Shown: positions 42,123 through 50,416 of the stretch, one piece after another
Layout: every line of letters starts with the position of its first letter
How positions within the stretch are numbered: the first letter of the stretch is position 1
Origin: Paenibacillus jilunlii
GTDB taxonomy: Bacteria > Bacillota > Bacilli > Paenibacillales > Paenibacillaceae
Direction: 5' to 3'
Assembly: GCF_900102965.1 (NCBI RefSeq)
Contig: NZ_FNGM01000032.1
Span: forward strand, 1 to 56,115
DNA length: 56,115 nt
The notes under the pieces: model-generated
Told to the model about the DNA's origin: nothing
What the model saw: the letters and a program-made list of their open reading frames with translations, nothing else
The model's database searches: none
Translations under genes and position numbers: made by a program

Positions 42123-44069
42123 ATGAACAAGAGGCAAACAGAGATTATGCGCAATTTATTAACTGAACCAGACCGCTTATGGCTAGTGCAGGATTTGGCG
42201 GATCAGGCCGGCTGCTCGGACAAAACCATTCGGAGTGATCTGAAGGTCATTCAAAAATATATTACCAGGCATTCCAAAGCACAACTTGTGAGGAAGCCGG
42301 GGCTTGGGATTTATCTGGAGCTGGATGAAGAAGACCAGTCTATTTTGCTTCAGCTGCTGTACTCCGAGGAGCATGAGGCAGAACATGAATCTGATGAAGA
42401 AAGAGTGCTGCATATCGCCTATCGGCTTCTGATGAACGCCATCCCGGTGACTACGCAAGAGCTTGCGGAACAGTATTATGTGAACAAAACGTTAATCCGC
42501 AGAGATCTGGAGAAGATTGAGCACTGGCTGCATAAGCTTGATCTCGCGTTAATTATCCGGCCCCGCATAGGCCTTATGATTAAGGGTACTGAAAAGAATA
42601 AACGTCTCGCCCTTGCCAGGCTGAACCAGCTGATTGACAGCCCTGAACTCACAGGACAATTGATGCGCAAACAGTTTGAACCCCATGAGATTGCTGCTGT
42701 AAATCACGAATTGAAAATATTTCAGGAACAGCACAGGCTCTTTTTCACGGATGAAACCTTCGAAGGGCTGATGCTGCATATTCTGCTGATGGTCAAGCGG
42801 ACCAAGCTGAACCAGCCCATTTCGCTCCTGGAACAGGATATTGCCTTCCTGCAGGAAAAAGAGGAATATACTTGGGCGGCAGCATTTTTGCAGCAACTGC
42901 ATAAGCTGTTTTCAGTCTCATTCTCACGGGAGGAAACAGCCTACCTGACCCTGCATTTGCTTGGCGGAAAATTCAGATATGGGCAGGAGGAGACAGAGGG
43001 GAGACGGACCTTATTGGCGGACAGCCATCCGCTTCTGCCGGAACTGATCAGGCAGCTGGTCCAGCGGATGTCGGAACTGAATATGATCGAGTTCGCCAGC
43101 GACCAGGTGCTCCTGAACGGACTTAAGGTTCATTTGTACACCACCCTAAACCGTCTTCATTATGGCTTGAAGGTATCCAATCCGATGCTGGCCGATATCA
43201 AAAAGATGTATCCCTACATGTTTGACCGTGTGATTGAGGCTCTGGAGGCGGCAGGCCAAGCAGTGCAGCAAACGTTTCCAGAAGAGGAGGCTGCGTATAT
43301 CGCTCTGCATTTTCAAGCTTCTGTTGAACGGCTGCAGCAGAACGAGCGGCAACCGCAAAAGGCTGTCATTGTGTGTCACATGGGCATTGGGATGTCTCAA
43401 TTGCTCCGTACGAAAGTGGAACGCAAATTCCCGTCGGTGCATGTGGGAACCACTATATCCAAAGCAGAGGTCAGGGGATATCTGGCCGCACATGACGTGG
43501 ATTTGGTTATATCAACCGTGGCTCTTCCAGAGGACGTTCAGCATATCGTCGTCTCTCCGCTCCTGGACCCCAGGGATGAGCGCTTGCTGGAACAAGCCAT
43601 CCGGCGGCTGGATGAGCCTGACCGCAAGGTGGAAGAATCCGTTTTTCTAAAGTATACAACCCCGTTCCTGGTCTTTCTCCAGCAGGAGGCGCAGCGTCCC
43701 GAACCGTTAATTGCCAGGCTGGCAGGAGTTCTTGAACAGAAGGGTTATGCGGAAGAGGGTTATGCGGAAAGTGTGCTGGCCAGAGAAAAACTATCCAATA
43801 CCGCCATTGGCGGAGGAGTGGCAATCCCGCATGGAAATTCGGAGTATATCAGACAATCTTCTATTGTTATTGCTGCGCTGAAGCAGCCGCTGTCCTGGGG
43901 GAGCGAAACCGTACAATTGGTGTTCCTGCTTGCGGTCAAACCTGACGAACGGGAAGAAATGCGGAGGCTGTTCAGAGAATTGTCCCGGATTAGCGAGCAG
44001 CCTGCACTGGTCAGCGCGTTGGCTAAAGAAACGGATGCGATGGTCCTGCTCCGGAAGCTGGGCGGATAA
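42123..44069 (+). CDS. manR: ManR-type PTS-controlled transcriptional activator
   Basis: A 648-residue regulator of the ManR/MtlR class. It starts with a helix-turn-helix (MNKRQTEIMRNLLTEPDRLW, CSDKTIRSDLKVIQ) and a second DNA-binding segment at about 90-150. Two PRD domains follow (histidines in EGLMLHILLMVKR and TAYLTLHLLGG). A GatB-like EIIB domain carries its cysteine in VIVCHMGIGMSQLLR, and a C-terminal EIIA domain its histidine in VAIPHGNSEYIRQ. Phosphorylation of these sites by the PTS sets its activity. The start at ATG 42123 follows GGGAGAGC; ATG 42069 with AAGGA is a possible alternative. It lies directly upstream of the PTS permease and is most likely its activator, as ManR is of manP in B. 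subtilis. Confidence 0.9.
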   Translation: MNKRQTEIMRNLLTEPDRLWLVQDLADQAGCSDKTIRSDLKVIQKYITRHSKAQLVRKPGLGIYLELDEEDQSILLQLLYSEEHEAEHESDEERVLHIAYRLLMNAIPVTTQELAEQYYVNKTLIRRDLEKIEHWLHKLDLALIIRPRIGLMIKGTEKNKRLALARLNQLIDSPELTGQLMRKQFEPHEIAAVNHELKIFQEQHRLFFTDETFEGLMLHILLMVKRTKLNQPISLLEQDIAFLQEKEEYTWAAAFLQQLHKLFSVSFSREETAYLTLHLLGGKFRYGQEETEGRRTLLADSHPLLPELIRQLVQRMSELNMIEFASDQVLLNGLKVHLYTTLNRLHYGLKVSNPMLADIKKMYPYMFDRVIEALEAAGQAVQQTFPEEEAAYIALHFQASVERLQQNERQPQKAVIVCHMGIGMSQLLRTKVERKFPSVHVGTTISKAEVRGYLAAHDVDLVISTVALPEDVQHIVVSPLLDPRDERLLEQAIRRLDEPDRKVEESVFLKYTTPFLVFLQQEAQRPEPLIARLAGVLEQKGYAEEGYAESVLAREKLSNTAIGGGVAIPHGNSEYIRQSSIVIAALKQPLSWGSETVQLVFLLAVKPDEREEMRRLFRELSRISEQPALVSALAKETDAMVLLRKLGG

Positions 44070-44094
44070 AATTACTAATGGAATATGCATTGGA

Positions 44095-44148
44095 GAGGGG
44101 TATCTCAAACAGCCATGAAGCGGCTGCTTGGGATACCCCTCGTTTTTT
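44095..44148 (+). terminator. Terminator of the manR gene
   Basis: GAGGGGTATCT (44095-44105) pairs with GGATACCCCTC (44131-44141), an inner stem AGCC/GGCT lies in the loop, and six T follow. Confidence 0.9.
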
Positions 44149-44262
44149 GGGGGCAGAATGGACCTGGGCACTTATGGAAGCTGGAGATGCTGCGGTTTGT
44201 ATTATTCCGTTTTTCCGGAAGTTCCGGTAAAAAGTATATCCGATATCCGTGAATAAGGTGGA

Positions 44263-44288
44263 TATAATTTAGAATGTAAGCGCTAATA
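44263..44288 (+). promoter_or_regulatory. manP promoter with overlapping catabolite-repression (cre) site
   Basis: TATAAT at 44263-44268 has no consensus -35 box, as expected for an activator-dependent promoter. TGTAAGCGCTAATA at 44275-44288 matches the cre consensus TGWAANCGNTNWCA at 13 of 14 positions and covers the transcription start, so CcpA would block the promoter when glucose is present. Confidence 0.7.
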
Positions 44289-44310
44289 ATACTGGAAAGG
44301 GATGTTGAAT

Positions 44311-46278
44311 ATGAAAATATTAGCGATAACCTCGTGTCCTAACGGCATTGCACATACCTATATGGCCGCTGAGAATCTGCAGAAGGCCGGGAAAAAATTA
44401 GGCATTGAAATTAAGGTTGAAACCCAGGGCTCCATCGGTGTGGAGAATGCGTTGACGGAGGACGAGATACGCGAAGCTGACGGTATAATTATTGCCGCGG
44501 ACAAGACCGTAGTGAAGGACCGGTTTGTCGGGAAGAAGCTGCTGGTTGTCGGAGTGCAGGAGGGTATCCGCCATCCGGAAGAACTGATCCAGCGGGTGAT
44601 TAAGGGCGAAGTGCCTGTGTACCAGGCACAGTCCCGTTCTACCGACAGCCGTCCCGGGGATAAAGCGCCGAAACAAAATCCGGTCTACCGCCATTTGATG
44701 AATGGAGTCTCCTATATGGTGCCCTTTATCGTTATTGGAGGGCTGCTGATCGCCATTGCACTGACGATTGGCGGCGTGAAAACACCGGGCGGCCTAGTGA
44801 TACCGGAAGGCTCTATCTGGAAGAACATTCAGGATATAGGGTCTGCTGCTTTTACCTTCATGGTGCCCATTCTGGCGGGATTTATCGCAATGAGTATTGC
44901 AGACCGCCCGGGACTTGCTCCTGGTATAGTCGGGGGATTTATCGCCGCGAACGGAAGCTTTTATGGCAGTGAAGCGGGGGCAGGGTTTATTGGCGGGATT
45001 ATCGCGGGTTTTCTGGCGGGTTATGTAGCACTCGGCATCCGTAAAATTAAGGTTGGCCGGGCGCTGCAGCCGATTATGCCCATTATCATTATTCCTGTAC
45101 TCTCATCACTGATTGTGGGTTTGATCTTTATCTTTTTCATCGGAGCTCCTATTGCCCAATTATTTGTAGCGTTAACCGGCTGGCTTGCCGGGATGCAGGG
45201 AACAAGCTCGATTCTGCTGGCTTTGATTCTGGGTGCTATGATCTCTTTCGATATGGGTGGTCCGGTTAATAAGGTCGCCTTCCTGTTTGGCTCGGCCATG
45301 ATCGGTGAAGGAAACTATGAAATTATGGGCCCTATCGCCGTAGCTATATGTATTCCGCCGATCGGGATGGGTCTGGCTGCAATGATCAGCAAACGTAAAT
45401 TTGCATCTGCTGAACGTGAAGCCGGGAAAGCGACATTCACCATGGGGTTGTTTGGGATTACTGAAGGCGCGATTCCTTTTGCTGCCCAGGACCCGCTGCG
45501 CGTGATTCCGAGTATTATGGCCGGCTCAATGGTTGGTTCGGTCATTGCGATGCTGGGGAATGTAGGCGACAAAGTAGCCCATGGTGGACCTATTGTAGCT
45601 GTATTGGGTGCTGTTGACCATGTTGTTATGTTTTTCATTGCCGTTATCGTCGGCTCTGCCGTGACGGTGGCCATGGTGACTCTGCTGAAGCGGGACGTTG
45701 CAGCTGAGGATTATCATCCCGAAGAACCGGCTGATGCTCCAAAGAGCACGGGAAGTGTTCAGCTGGCCAAGCCAGCCGGGACTTCAACAGCCGTCAGCGC
45801 AGAAACGTCTTCTGGACATATTGAGAAACTGACGGATATTGTAACACCGGATCTGATTGAACTGGATTTGGCTGGAACCACACAGGACGCTGTTATTGAT
45901 GAAATGATTGCCGTTCTGGTGAACATCGGGGCCATCAGCTCTGCGCGTGACTTTAAAGAAGGGATACTGGCACGTGAGGACGAAAGCTCTACGGGCATCG
46001 GCATGAATATTGCCATCCCTCATTGTAAGTCGGACGCGGTCCTGAAGCCGAGCGTGGTTTTTGGCATCAAGCAGGACGGAGTGGATTGGAAAAGTGTAGA
46101 CGGCAGTCACGCGAAGCTGATATTTATGATTGCCGTCCCGCGCAGCAGCAAGGAAAATACACATCTGAAGGTGCTGCAAATGTTGTCCCGCAAGCTGATG
46201 GATGATGGTTTCAGAGAAGCGCTTCTTGCGGTTTCGACGAAGGAAGAGGCTTATCAGCTGCTGGGGCAGGTTCATTAA
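44311..46278 (+). CDS. manP: PTS mannose/fructose-type EIIBCA permease
   Basis: A 655-residue membrane transporter that imports and phosphorylates a hexose. Domains run EIIB (phospho-cysteine C9 in MKILAITSCPNGIAHTY), EIIC with its membrane helices (about 105-470, including FDMGGPVNKVAFLFG and GITEGAIPFAAQDPLRV), and EIIA at the C-terminus (histidine in NIAIPHCKSD). The B-C-A order matches B. subtilis ManP and differs from FruA (A-B-C). ATG 44311 is chosen because GAAAGGG lies 9 nt upstream; ATG 44302 would touch that site. manR precedes it, and a cre site covers its promoter. No manA is adjacent, unlike in B. subtilis. Mannose is the best guess, fructose an alternative. Confidence 0.93.
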   Translation: MKILAITSCPNGIAHTYMAAENLQKAGKKLGIEIKVETQGSIGVENALTEDEIREADGIIIAADKTVVKDRFVGKKLLVVGVQEGIRHPEELIQRVIKGEVPVYQAQSRSTDSRPGDKAPKQNPVYRHLMNGVSYMVPFIVIGGLLIAIALTIGGVKTPGGLVIPEGSIWKNIQDIGSAAFTFMVPILAGFIAMSIADRPGLAPGIVGGFIAANGSFYGSEAGAGFIGGIIAGFLAGYVALGIRKIKVGRALQPIMPIIIIPVLSSLIVGLIFIFFIGAPIAQLFVALTGWLAGMQGTSSILLALILGAMISFDMGGPVNKVAFLFGSAMIGEGNYEIMGPIAVAICIPPIGMGLAAMISKRKFASAEREAGKATFTMGLFGITEGAIPFAAQDPLRVIPSIMAGSMVGSVIAMLGNVGDKVAHGGPIVAVLGAVDHVVMFFIAVIVGSAVTVAMVTLLKRDVAAEDYHPEEPADAPKSTGSVQLAKPAGTSTAVSAETSSGHIEKLTDIVTPDLIELDLAGTTQDAVIDEMIAVLVNIGAISSARDFKEGILAREDESSTGIGMNIAIPHCKSDAVLKPSVVFGIKQDGVDWKSVDGSHAKLIFMIAVPRSSKENTHLKVLQMLSRKLMDDGFREALLAVSTKEEAYQLLGQVH

Positions 46279-46296
46279 TTAAGGGTAAAAGAGTAG

Positions 46297-46340
46297 AAAC
46301 AGGCTGGCGATCCCCACCCGCGGGGACCGCCAGCCTGTTT
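46297..46340 (+). terminator. Intrinsic terminator of manP
   Basis: Perfect 13-bp stem AAACAGGCTGGCG (46297-46309) / CGCCAGCCTGTTT (46328-46340) with inner TCCCC/GGGGA pairing. Confidence 0.88.
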
Positions 46341-46428
46341 GTGTGCCGTTCCCGCCGAGCCTGTACTCGCAAGGTATAGTTTGATAGAATCATAGGTACC
46401 TCAGGCCAATCATAAGGAGGATTCATCA

Positions 46429-47427
46429 ATGACAATCGATAACGCTTACAAGGTAAAATGGGGAATTCTCAGCACCGGCTGGATTGCGCACCAGTTCGCA
46501 ACCGATCTGGCTCATGCCTCCAACGGGATTGCTTATGCTGTAGGTTCACGCAATCAGGAGAGCGCTGATGAATTTGCCCAAAAACACGGCATTCCCGTAG
46601 CCCATGCCACGTACGAGGATTTGGTCAATGATCCGGAGGTGGATGCCGTTTATATCGGGACACCGCATCCTTATCATAAAGACAATGCGCTGCTTGCGCT
46701 GCGTGCAGGCAAGGCGGTGCTCTGCGAGAAGCCGTTTACGGTGAACAGCGGTGAGCTGGAGGAGCTCGTGGCGTATGCCCGTGAACATAAGCTGTTCCTG
46801 ATGGAAGCGATGTGGAGCCGCTACATTCCGGCCAACGTCAAGGTCAGAGAGTGGATTGCCGCGCAGCGGATCGGAGACGTCCGGCTGGTCAAGGCGGATC
46901 TCGGCTTCCGTGCCGATTGGAATCCGGAGGGCCGTCTGCTGAACCCGGCGCTGGGCGGCGGAGCGCTGCTGGACGTCGGCATTTATCCGGTTTCTTTTGC
47001 CTCTATGATCTTTGGACCCCACCCGGAGAGTGTAGCCAGCACCGTACATATGGGTGAAACGGGGGTAGATGAGCATTTCTCGCTGCTGCTGTCCTATGGC
47101 GGCGGCAAATCGGCCTCCTTAAACGGCGGGGTGCGCCTGAATATGCTGCAGGAGGCCTATGTGTTCGGGACGGAAGGGCATATTGTTGTTAAGGGCTCTT
47201 TTGTCAATCCAAGGTCAGCTGAGCTGTATGCCGGCGGTGAGCTTGTGGAGACCTTCGAAGATGACCGGACTTCTACCGGATATGCCTTTGAAGCCGAAGA
47301 AGTGGGGCGCTGTCTGCAGGCGGGGCTTACGGAGAGTCCGGCACTGACGCTGGATGAATCGTTAGCCATTCTGAAGCTGCTGGATCAGGTGCGTGCGGAA
47401 TGGGGACTTGTATATCCCGGGGAATAA
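46429..47427 (+). CDS. Gfo/Idh/MocA-family oxidoreductase
   Basis: A 332-residue NAD(P)-dependent dehydrogenase. The N-terminal Rossmann fold (KWGILSTGWIAHQFATDLAH) is followed by VDAVYIGTPHPYHKDNALLA and the EKP lysine in GKAVLCEKPFTV. FLMEAMWSRYIPA and LLDVGIYPVSFASM belong to the substrate domain and resemble dimeric dihydrodiol dehydrogenase/xylose dehydrogenase-like members. The start at ATG 46429 follows AAGGAGG at 9 nt. It lies after manP but behind a terminator, so it has its own transcript. The substrate is probably a sugar or a small diol. Confidence 0.93.
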   Translation: MTIDNAYKVKWGILSTGWIAHQFATDLAHASNGIAYAVGSRNQESADEFAQKHGIPVAHATYEDLVNDPEVDAVYIGTPHPYHKDNALLALRAGKAVLCEKPFTVNSGELEELVAYAREHKLFLMEAMWSRYIPANVKVREWIAAQRIGDVRLVKADLGFRADWNPEGRLLNPALGGGALLDVGIYPVSFASMIFGPHPESVASTVHMGETGVDEHFSLLLSYGGGKSASLNGGVRLNMLQEAYVFGTEGHIVVKGSFVNPRSAELYAGGELVETFEDDRTSTGYAFEAEEVGRCLQAGLTESPALTLDESLAILKLLDQVRAEWGLVYPGE

Positions 47428-47508
47428 ACGGCGAATGGGCGTAACGATACAATGATTGCCCCGTTCAATGACGGGCGTAGACAGAAGATGAATTACAGGA
47501 GGTACGAA

Positions 47509-48435
47509 ATGACACTGGACAGCGACCGGTATCAAGGCTGCCTGCAAGGGCTGGCAGCGGGTGATGCGCTGGGGACTACCGCCGAGTTCAAGGCACCGGG
47601 GACTTTTGAACCGCTGGAGGACATTGTAGGCGGCGGAGTGTTCGGGCTGCAGCCGGGACAATGGACCGACGATACCTCGATGGCGCTGTGCCTGGCGGAC
47701 AGTCTGCTTACGGCACCGGGCTTTGATCCTGCCGATCAGATGCGGCGGTATGTGCGGTGGTTCCGCGAAGGCTACCTCAGCAGCACGGGGGAGTGCTTCG
47801 ACATCGGGAACGCCACGCGCTCAGCGCTGCTGCAGTTCGAGGCCAGCGGCGAAGCATACAGCGGCTCGGAAGATCCGCGCAGTGCCGGGAACGGCCCGAT
47901 TATGCGCCTGGCCCCGGTGGTGATGTACTACGCGGAAGACCCGGCGGCAGCCATAGAGTACGCTTCGCGAAGCTCGCGGACAACCCATGCCGCCGCAGAG
48001 TGCGTGGATGCCTGCCGCTTGATGGCAGCGTATATCCTCGCCGGGCTGCACGGCTGGAGCAAGCAGGAGCTGCTGGCCCCGGACGCCTTCGGCGGCTGGC
48101 TGGAGGAGGATACACTGTCCCGCAGCATTCTGGACATTAAGCGCGGTTCTTACAAGCTTAAGGCACCGCCGGAGATTAAAGGCTCCGGCTATGTGGTTCA
48201 ATCGCTGGAAGCGGCGCTGTGGGCATTCCACGGGTCGTCCAGCTTCGCCGAAGGCGCACTGCTGGCCGTTAATCTGGGCGATGATGCCGATACCACCGGC
48301 GCGGTCTACGGCCAGATTGCCGGAGCCTATTACGGACTCGGCGGCATACCCGCGCATTGGTCGGGCCGACTTGCCATGCGCGCTCTGATCAGCGATTACG
48401 CCGGACGGCTGTTCGCGGAGCGTGCAGGAAGGTAA
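47509..48435 (+). CDS. ADP-ribosylglycohydrolase-family protein
   Basis: A 308-residue all-helical protein of the DraG/ARH family, which removes ADP-ribose from proteins, nucleic acids or small molecules using two magnesium ions. The metal-binding signatures are WTDDTSMALCLADSLL and NLGDDADTTGAVYGQIAGAY. GLAAGDALGTTAEF is the usual N-terminal motif. The start at ATG 47509 has AGGAGG (47497-47502) 6 nt upstream; upstream in-frame starts at 47452 and 47488 lack sites. It follows the Gfo/Idh gene by 82 nt. No ADP-ribosyltransferase gene is nearby, so a role in general ADP-ribose turnover is more likely than a dedicated modification pair. Confidence 0.92.
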   Translation: MTLDSDRYQGCLQGLAAGDALGTTAEFKAPGTFEPLEDIVGGGVFGLQPGQWTDDTSMALCLADSLLTAPGFDPADQMRRYVRWFREGYLSSTGECFDIGNATRSALLQFEASGEAYSGSEDPRSAGNGPIMRLAPVVMYYAEDPAAAIEYASRSSRTTHAAAECVDACRLMAAYILAGLHGWSKQELLAPDAFGGWLEEDTLSRSILDIKRGSYKLKAPPEIKGSGYVVQSLEAALWAFHGSSSFAEGALLAVNLGDDADTTGAVYGQIAGAYYGLGGIPAHWSGRLAMRALISDYAGRLFAERAGR

Positions 48436-48478
48436 GCGGATAGCAACGGGCAGGAAGTAAAGTAAATAGAGCAGGTAG

Positions 48479-48504
48479 AAGCTCCGCGGCTGCGGGGCTT
48501 TTTT
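48479..48504 (+). terminator. Terminator after the ADP-ribosylglycohydrolase gene
   Basis: AAGCTCCGC (48479-48487) pairs with GCGGGGCTT (48492-48500) with one wobble, followed by a T run. Confidence 0.85.
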
Positions 48505-48573
48505 GATGTTCGGGAAGTTATGATATTCTTCCGTTTGGGATAGGGAAGGATAGTGGTGGGTTCGCTTTGGACC

Positions 48574-48727
48574 GCCGCAGGCGGGAACGGGATGAAACAA
48601 CGGCAGAAATGCAGTTGTTGGAGTGCCGCGGGCGGGAACGGGACGAACAACGGCAGAAATACCGTTGTTGAAGCACCGCAGGCGGGAACGGGATGAAACA
48701 ACGGCAGAAATGCAGTTGTTGGAGTGT
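48574..48727. repeat. Tandem hairpin units, 50-51-nt period, three copies
   Basis: GCGGGAACG starts at 48581, 48632 and 48682, and CAACGGCAG at 48598, 48648 and 48699. Each unit carries a near-palindrome (for example CAACGGCAGAAATACCGTTG at 48648) followed by TTG-rAG-rCCGC. A single unit of the same kind lies at 34045. The array lies 64 nt before an F-F-R-R element. Confidence 0.82.
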
Positions 48728-48730
48728 TGA

Positions 48731-48762
48731 AGAGCTGAAGAGCTGAAGAGCTGAAGAGCTGA
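48731..48762. repeat. Microsatellite AGAGCTGA x 4
   Basis: Four perfect consecutive copies of the 8-nt unit AGAGCTGA between the hairpin-unit array and the F-F-R-R element. Confidence 0.9.
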
Positions 48763-48790
48763 AAGGTGGTTTGCTCTTATAGAATGCTAA

Positions 48791-48970
48791 GTGGAAAAAG
48801 TAAAACTAATTCGCTGGAATCCACTCCTCAGACGATGATTAGTGGGAATTAGTATACTTATTTCGGGCCTTTTGACCACCTAGCGGCCGATATGGATAAA
48901 TTAGATCTGCTTTTTCCCACTACTGATTGATCTAGCGGCGGACGGTAGAGATTAAGTCTACTTTTTCCAC
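48791..48970. repeat. Four-unit F-F-R-R intergenic element, copy D
   Basis: Forward units start at 48791 (GTGGAAAAAGTAAAACTAAT) and 48842 (GTGGGAATTAGTATACTTAT). Reverse units end at 48920 (AGATCTGCTTTTTCCCAC) and 48970 (AAGTCTACTTTTTCCAC). Spacing is 51 and 50 nt, total 180 nt. Outer units pair best with each other, so a long hairpin can form. It is the only intact copy located between genes in the same direction. Confidence 0.85.
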
Positions 48971-48987
48971 TAAAGACCTTGGGTTCT

Positions 48988-49086
48988 GCTCTGGTACCGC
49001 TCTGATACCGCTCTGGTACCGCTCTGATACCGCTCTGATACCGCTCTGGTACCGCTCTGGTAACGCTTTGGTGCCACTCTGGTACT
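48988..49086. repeat. 12-bp tandem repeat, about eight copies
   Basis: The unit GCTCTGRTACCG repeats about eight times, with the last copies degenerate. It lies just upstream of the broken merR gene. Confidence 0.92.
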
Positions 49087-49158
49087 TCCAAGTATAGGAC
49101 TTACCGGCTCAGTGGTGCGGTGAACAATGTATCTATAGGCAGGGGGGGCGTGGAAAGA

Positions 49159-49546
49159 ATGACATGCGGAGAGTTGGCTAAACGAGCTGGACTAAGTATG
49201 GCAACTATCCGCAACTACGAGGACAGCGGCGTTCTCTCTGTCCCCGCGCGGATAGCTAATGGCTACCGGATCTATACGGAGGATTATCTGGTAAAGATTA
49301 AGTTTATTAATGATGCCAAGTCCCTGGGTACTCGCTGAGAGAAATTCAGGAAGTACAGCATATGCTGGGTCAGGACATGGATGCTGAAGCCTAAAGTGAA
49401 CGGGTCCGGGGCAAAATCACAAAAATCGACGAGCGGGTAAAGGCGCTGCGCTCCATTCAGAGGATAGGCTTGCAGGTCTGCTTCAAACGCCCAATGATGA
49501 GGTTCATAATTATCTGAAATTCTTTCGTCCGCCGGATAAGGACTAG
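49159..49546 (+). pseudogene. MerR-family regulator, frameshifted
   Basis: The N-terminal winged helix (MTCGELAKRAGLSMATIRNY, IYTEDYLVKIKFINDAKSLG) is a MerR DNA-binding domain starting at ATG 49159. After AKSLG the frame ends at TGA (about 49336-49338), but a different frame continues YSLREIQEVQHMLGQDMDAE. That frame has an in-frame TAA (about 49392). A third frame completes the usual tail with LAGLLQTPNDEVHNYLKFFR and stops at TAG 49544-49546. At least two frameshifts and one nonsense change are therefore present, so the gene is dead. Its last stop codon overlaps the thyX stop on the opposite strand in the palindrome CTAG. Confidence 0.85.
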
Positions 49547-50253
49547 GCCTGCTGTCTGGTCAGCAGTTCTTCTGTGGCTACCGGAAACAAGGTTTTCACG
49601 ATTTCAAGGGTTGCTTTCGCGTAGTCCTGGATCTCTTGCTGGGCATCATGCTCCAGCCGCTGGTTCAGAAAATGGGCAACGGACTGCAGGGAGGCCGTCC
49701 AATACCAACGCACATACAGGCCGTATGCCGCAAGGAACAGTCTGGCCTGTTCGGCGCAGATGCCGTCGGCCAAAGCGGCTTCATATTTCTGCATACCCAG
49801 CTGGGTGTACTCCATAAGTTCTCGTGTATATTTCTCGCCAAGCTCCCAGGCCACCAGACCGCCGCTGCCTTGTTTTGAATTCTCGGGAGCTCCTCTCCAC
49901 TGTCCGGCAGAAGGGATATAAAAAGCGGGTTCCTCCGTAATATACCTGCGGCTGGATTCATTCCACGCCTCCAGACTGTCTCCGGTGCCCTCATAATGGG
50001 CTGAGCCTACTACGTATTTCCACCACTGCCTGGCGACCATGAGCGGAGCATAGATTTCCAGCTGGATTACGGCATGCCTAAACGGTGAAGTGTGGCCTTC
50101 CCGTGCGAGAAACTGAATTAGCCGGATATCTTTTTCCGATAGTGTATCAGATTGTTTGGCATAGGATACGCGCGCCGCATTCACAACGGTCAGATCGCTG
50201 CCCATATGGTTAACTAAGCGGACATACCCTTTGTCCAGTACGTTAATATGCAA
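49543..50253 (-). CDS. thyX: Flavin-dependent thymidylate synthase
   Basis: A protein of about 236 residues that methylates dUMP to dTMP using FAD, NADPH and methylenetetrahydrofolate. Family segments are VVNAARVSYAKQSDTLSEKD, HTSPFRHAVIQLEIYAPLMV and WNESSRRYI. The canonical RHR-x7-S signature is replaced by RQWWKYVVGSAHYEG...SLEAWNESSRRY, which belongs to a divergent subgroup. AGGAGG (50262-50267) lies 8 nt before TTG 50253 but only 2 nt before ATG 50259, so TTG 50253 is preferred; annotation pipelines may choose the ATG. The gene is convergent with the merR pseudogene. Whether thyA also exists cannot be seen here. Confidence 0.92.
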   Translation of the reverse strand: MHINVLDKGYVRLVNHMGSDLTVVNAARVSYAKQSDTLSEKDIRLIQFLAREGHTSPFRHAVIQLEIYAPLMVARQWWKYVVGSAHYEGTGDSLEAWNESSRRYITEEPAFYIPSAGQWRGAPENSKQGSGGLVAWELGEKYTRELMEYTQLGMQKYEAALADGICAEQARLFLAAYGLYVRWYWTASLQSVAHFLNQRLEHDAQQEIQDYAKATLEIVKTLFPVATEELLTRQQA

Positions 50254-50416
50254 AATCATAACCTCCTAATTGAGTTGGACTCTCCTTTTCTAATTCGGGG
50301 ATAGGGGGCTTTTTCCTGCAACAAGCGGCAGCCTCTTAATTCTCTAATCCATATGCCTATGGTATAATTTGCCTGGGCGTTCATCATTTCTATAGGGTTA
50401 AAGGAAGTGACAGCTG

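Noticed and set aside
47509..48435. ADP-ribosylation toxin-antitoxin pair (DarTG-like)
   Set aside because: The protein is a DraG/ARH-type hydrolase, not a macrodomain, and no transferase gene is adjacent.
48988..49086. CRISPR or iteron array
   Set aside because: The 12-bp units are head to tail without spacers, and no replication gene is near.
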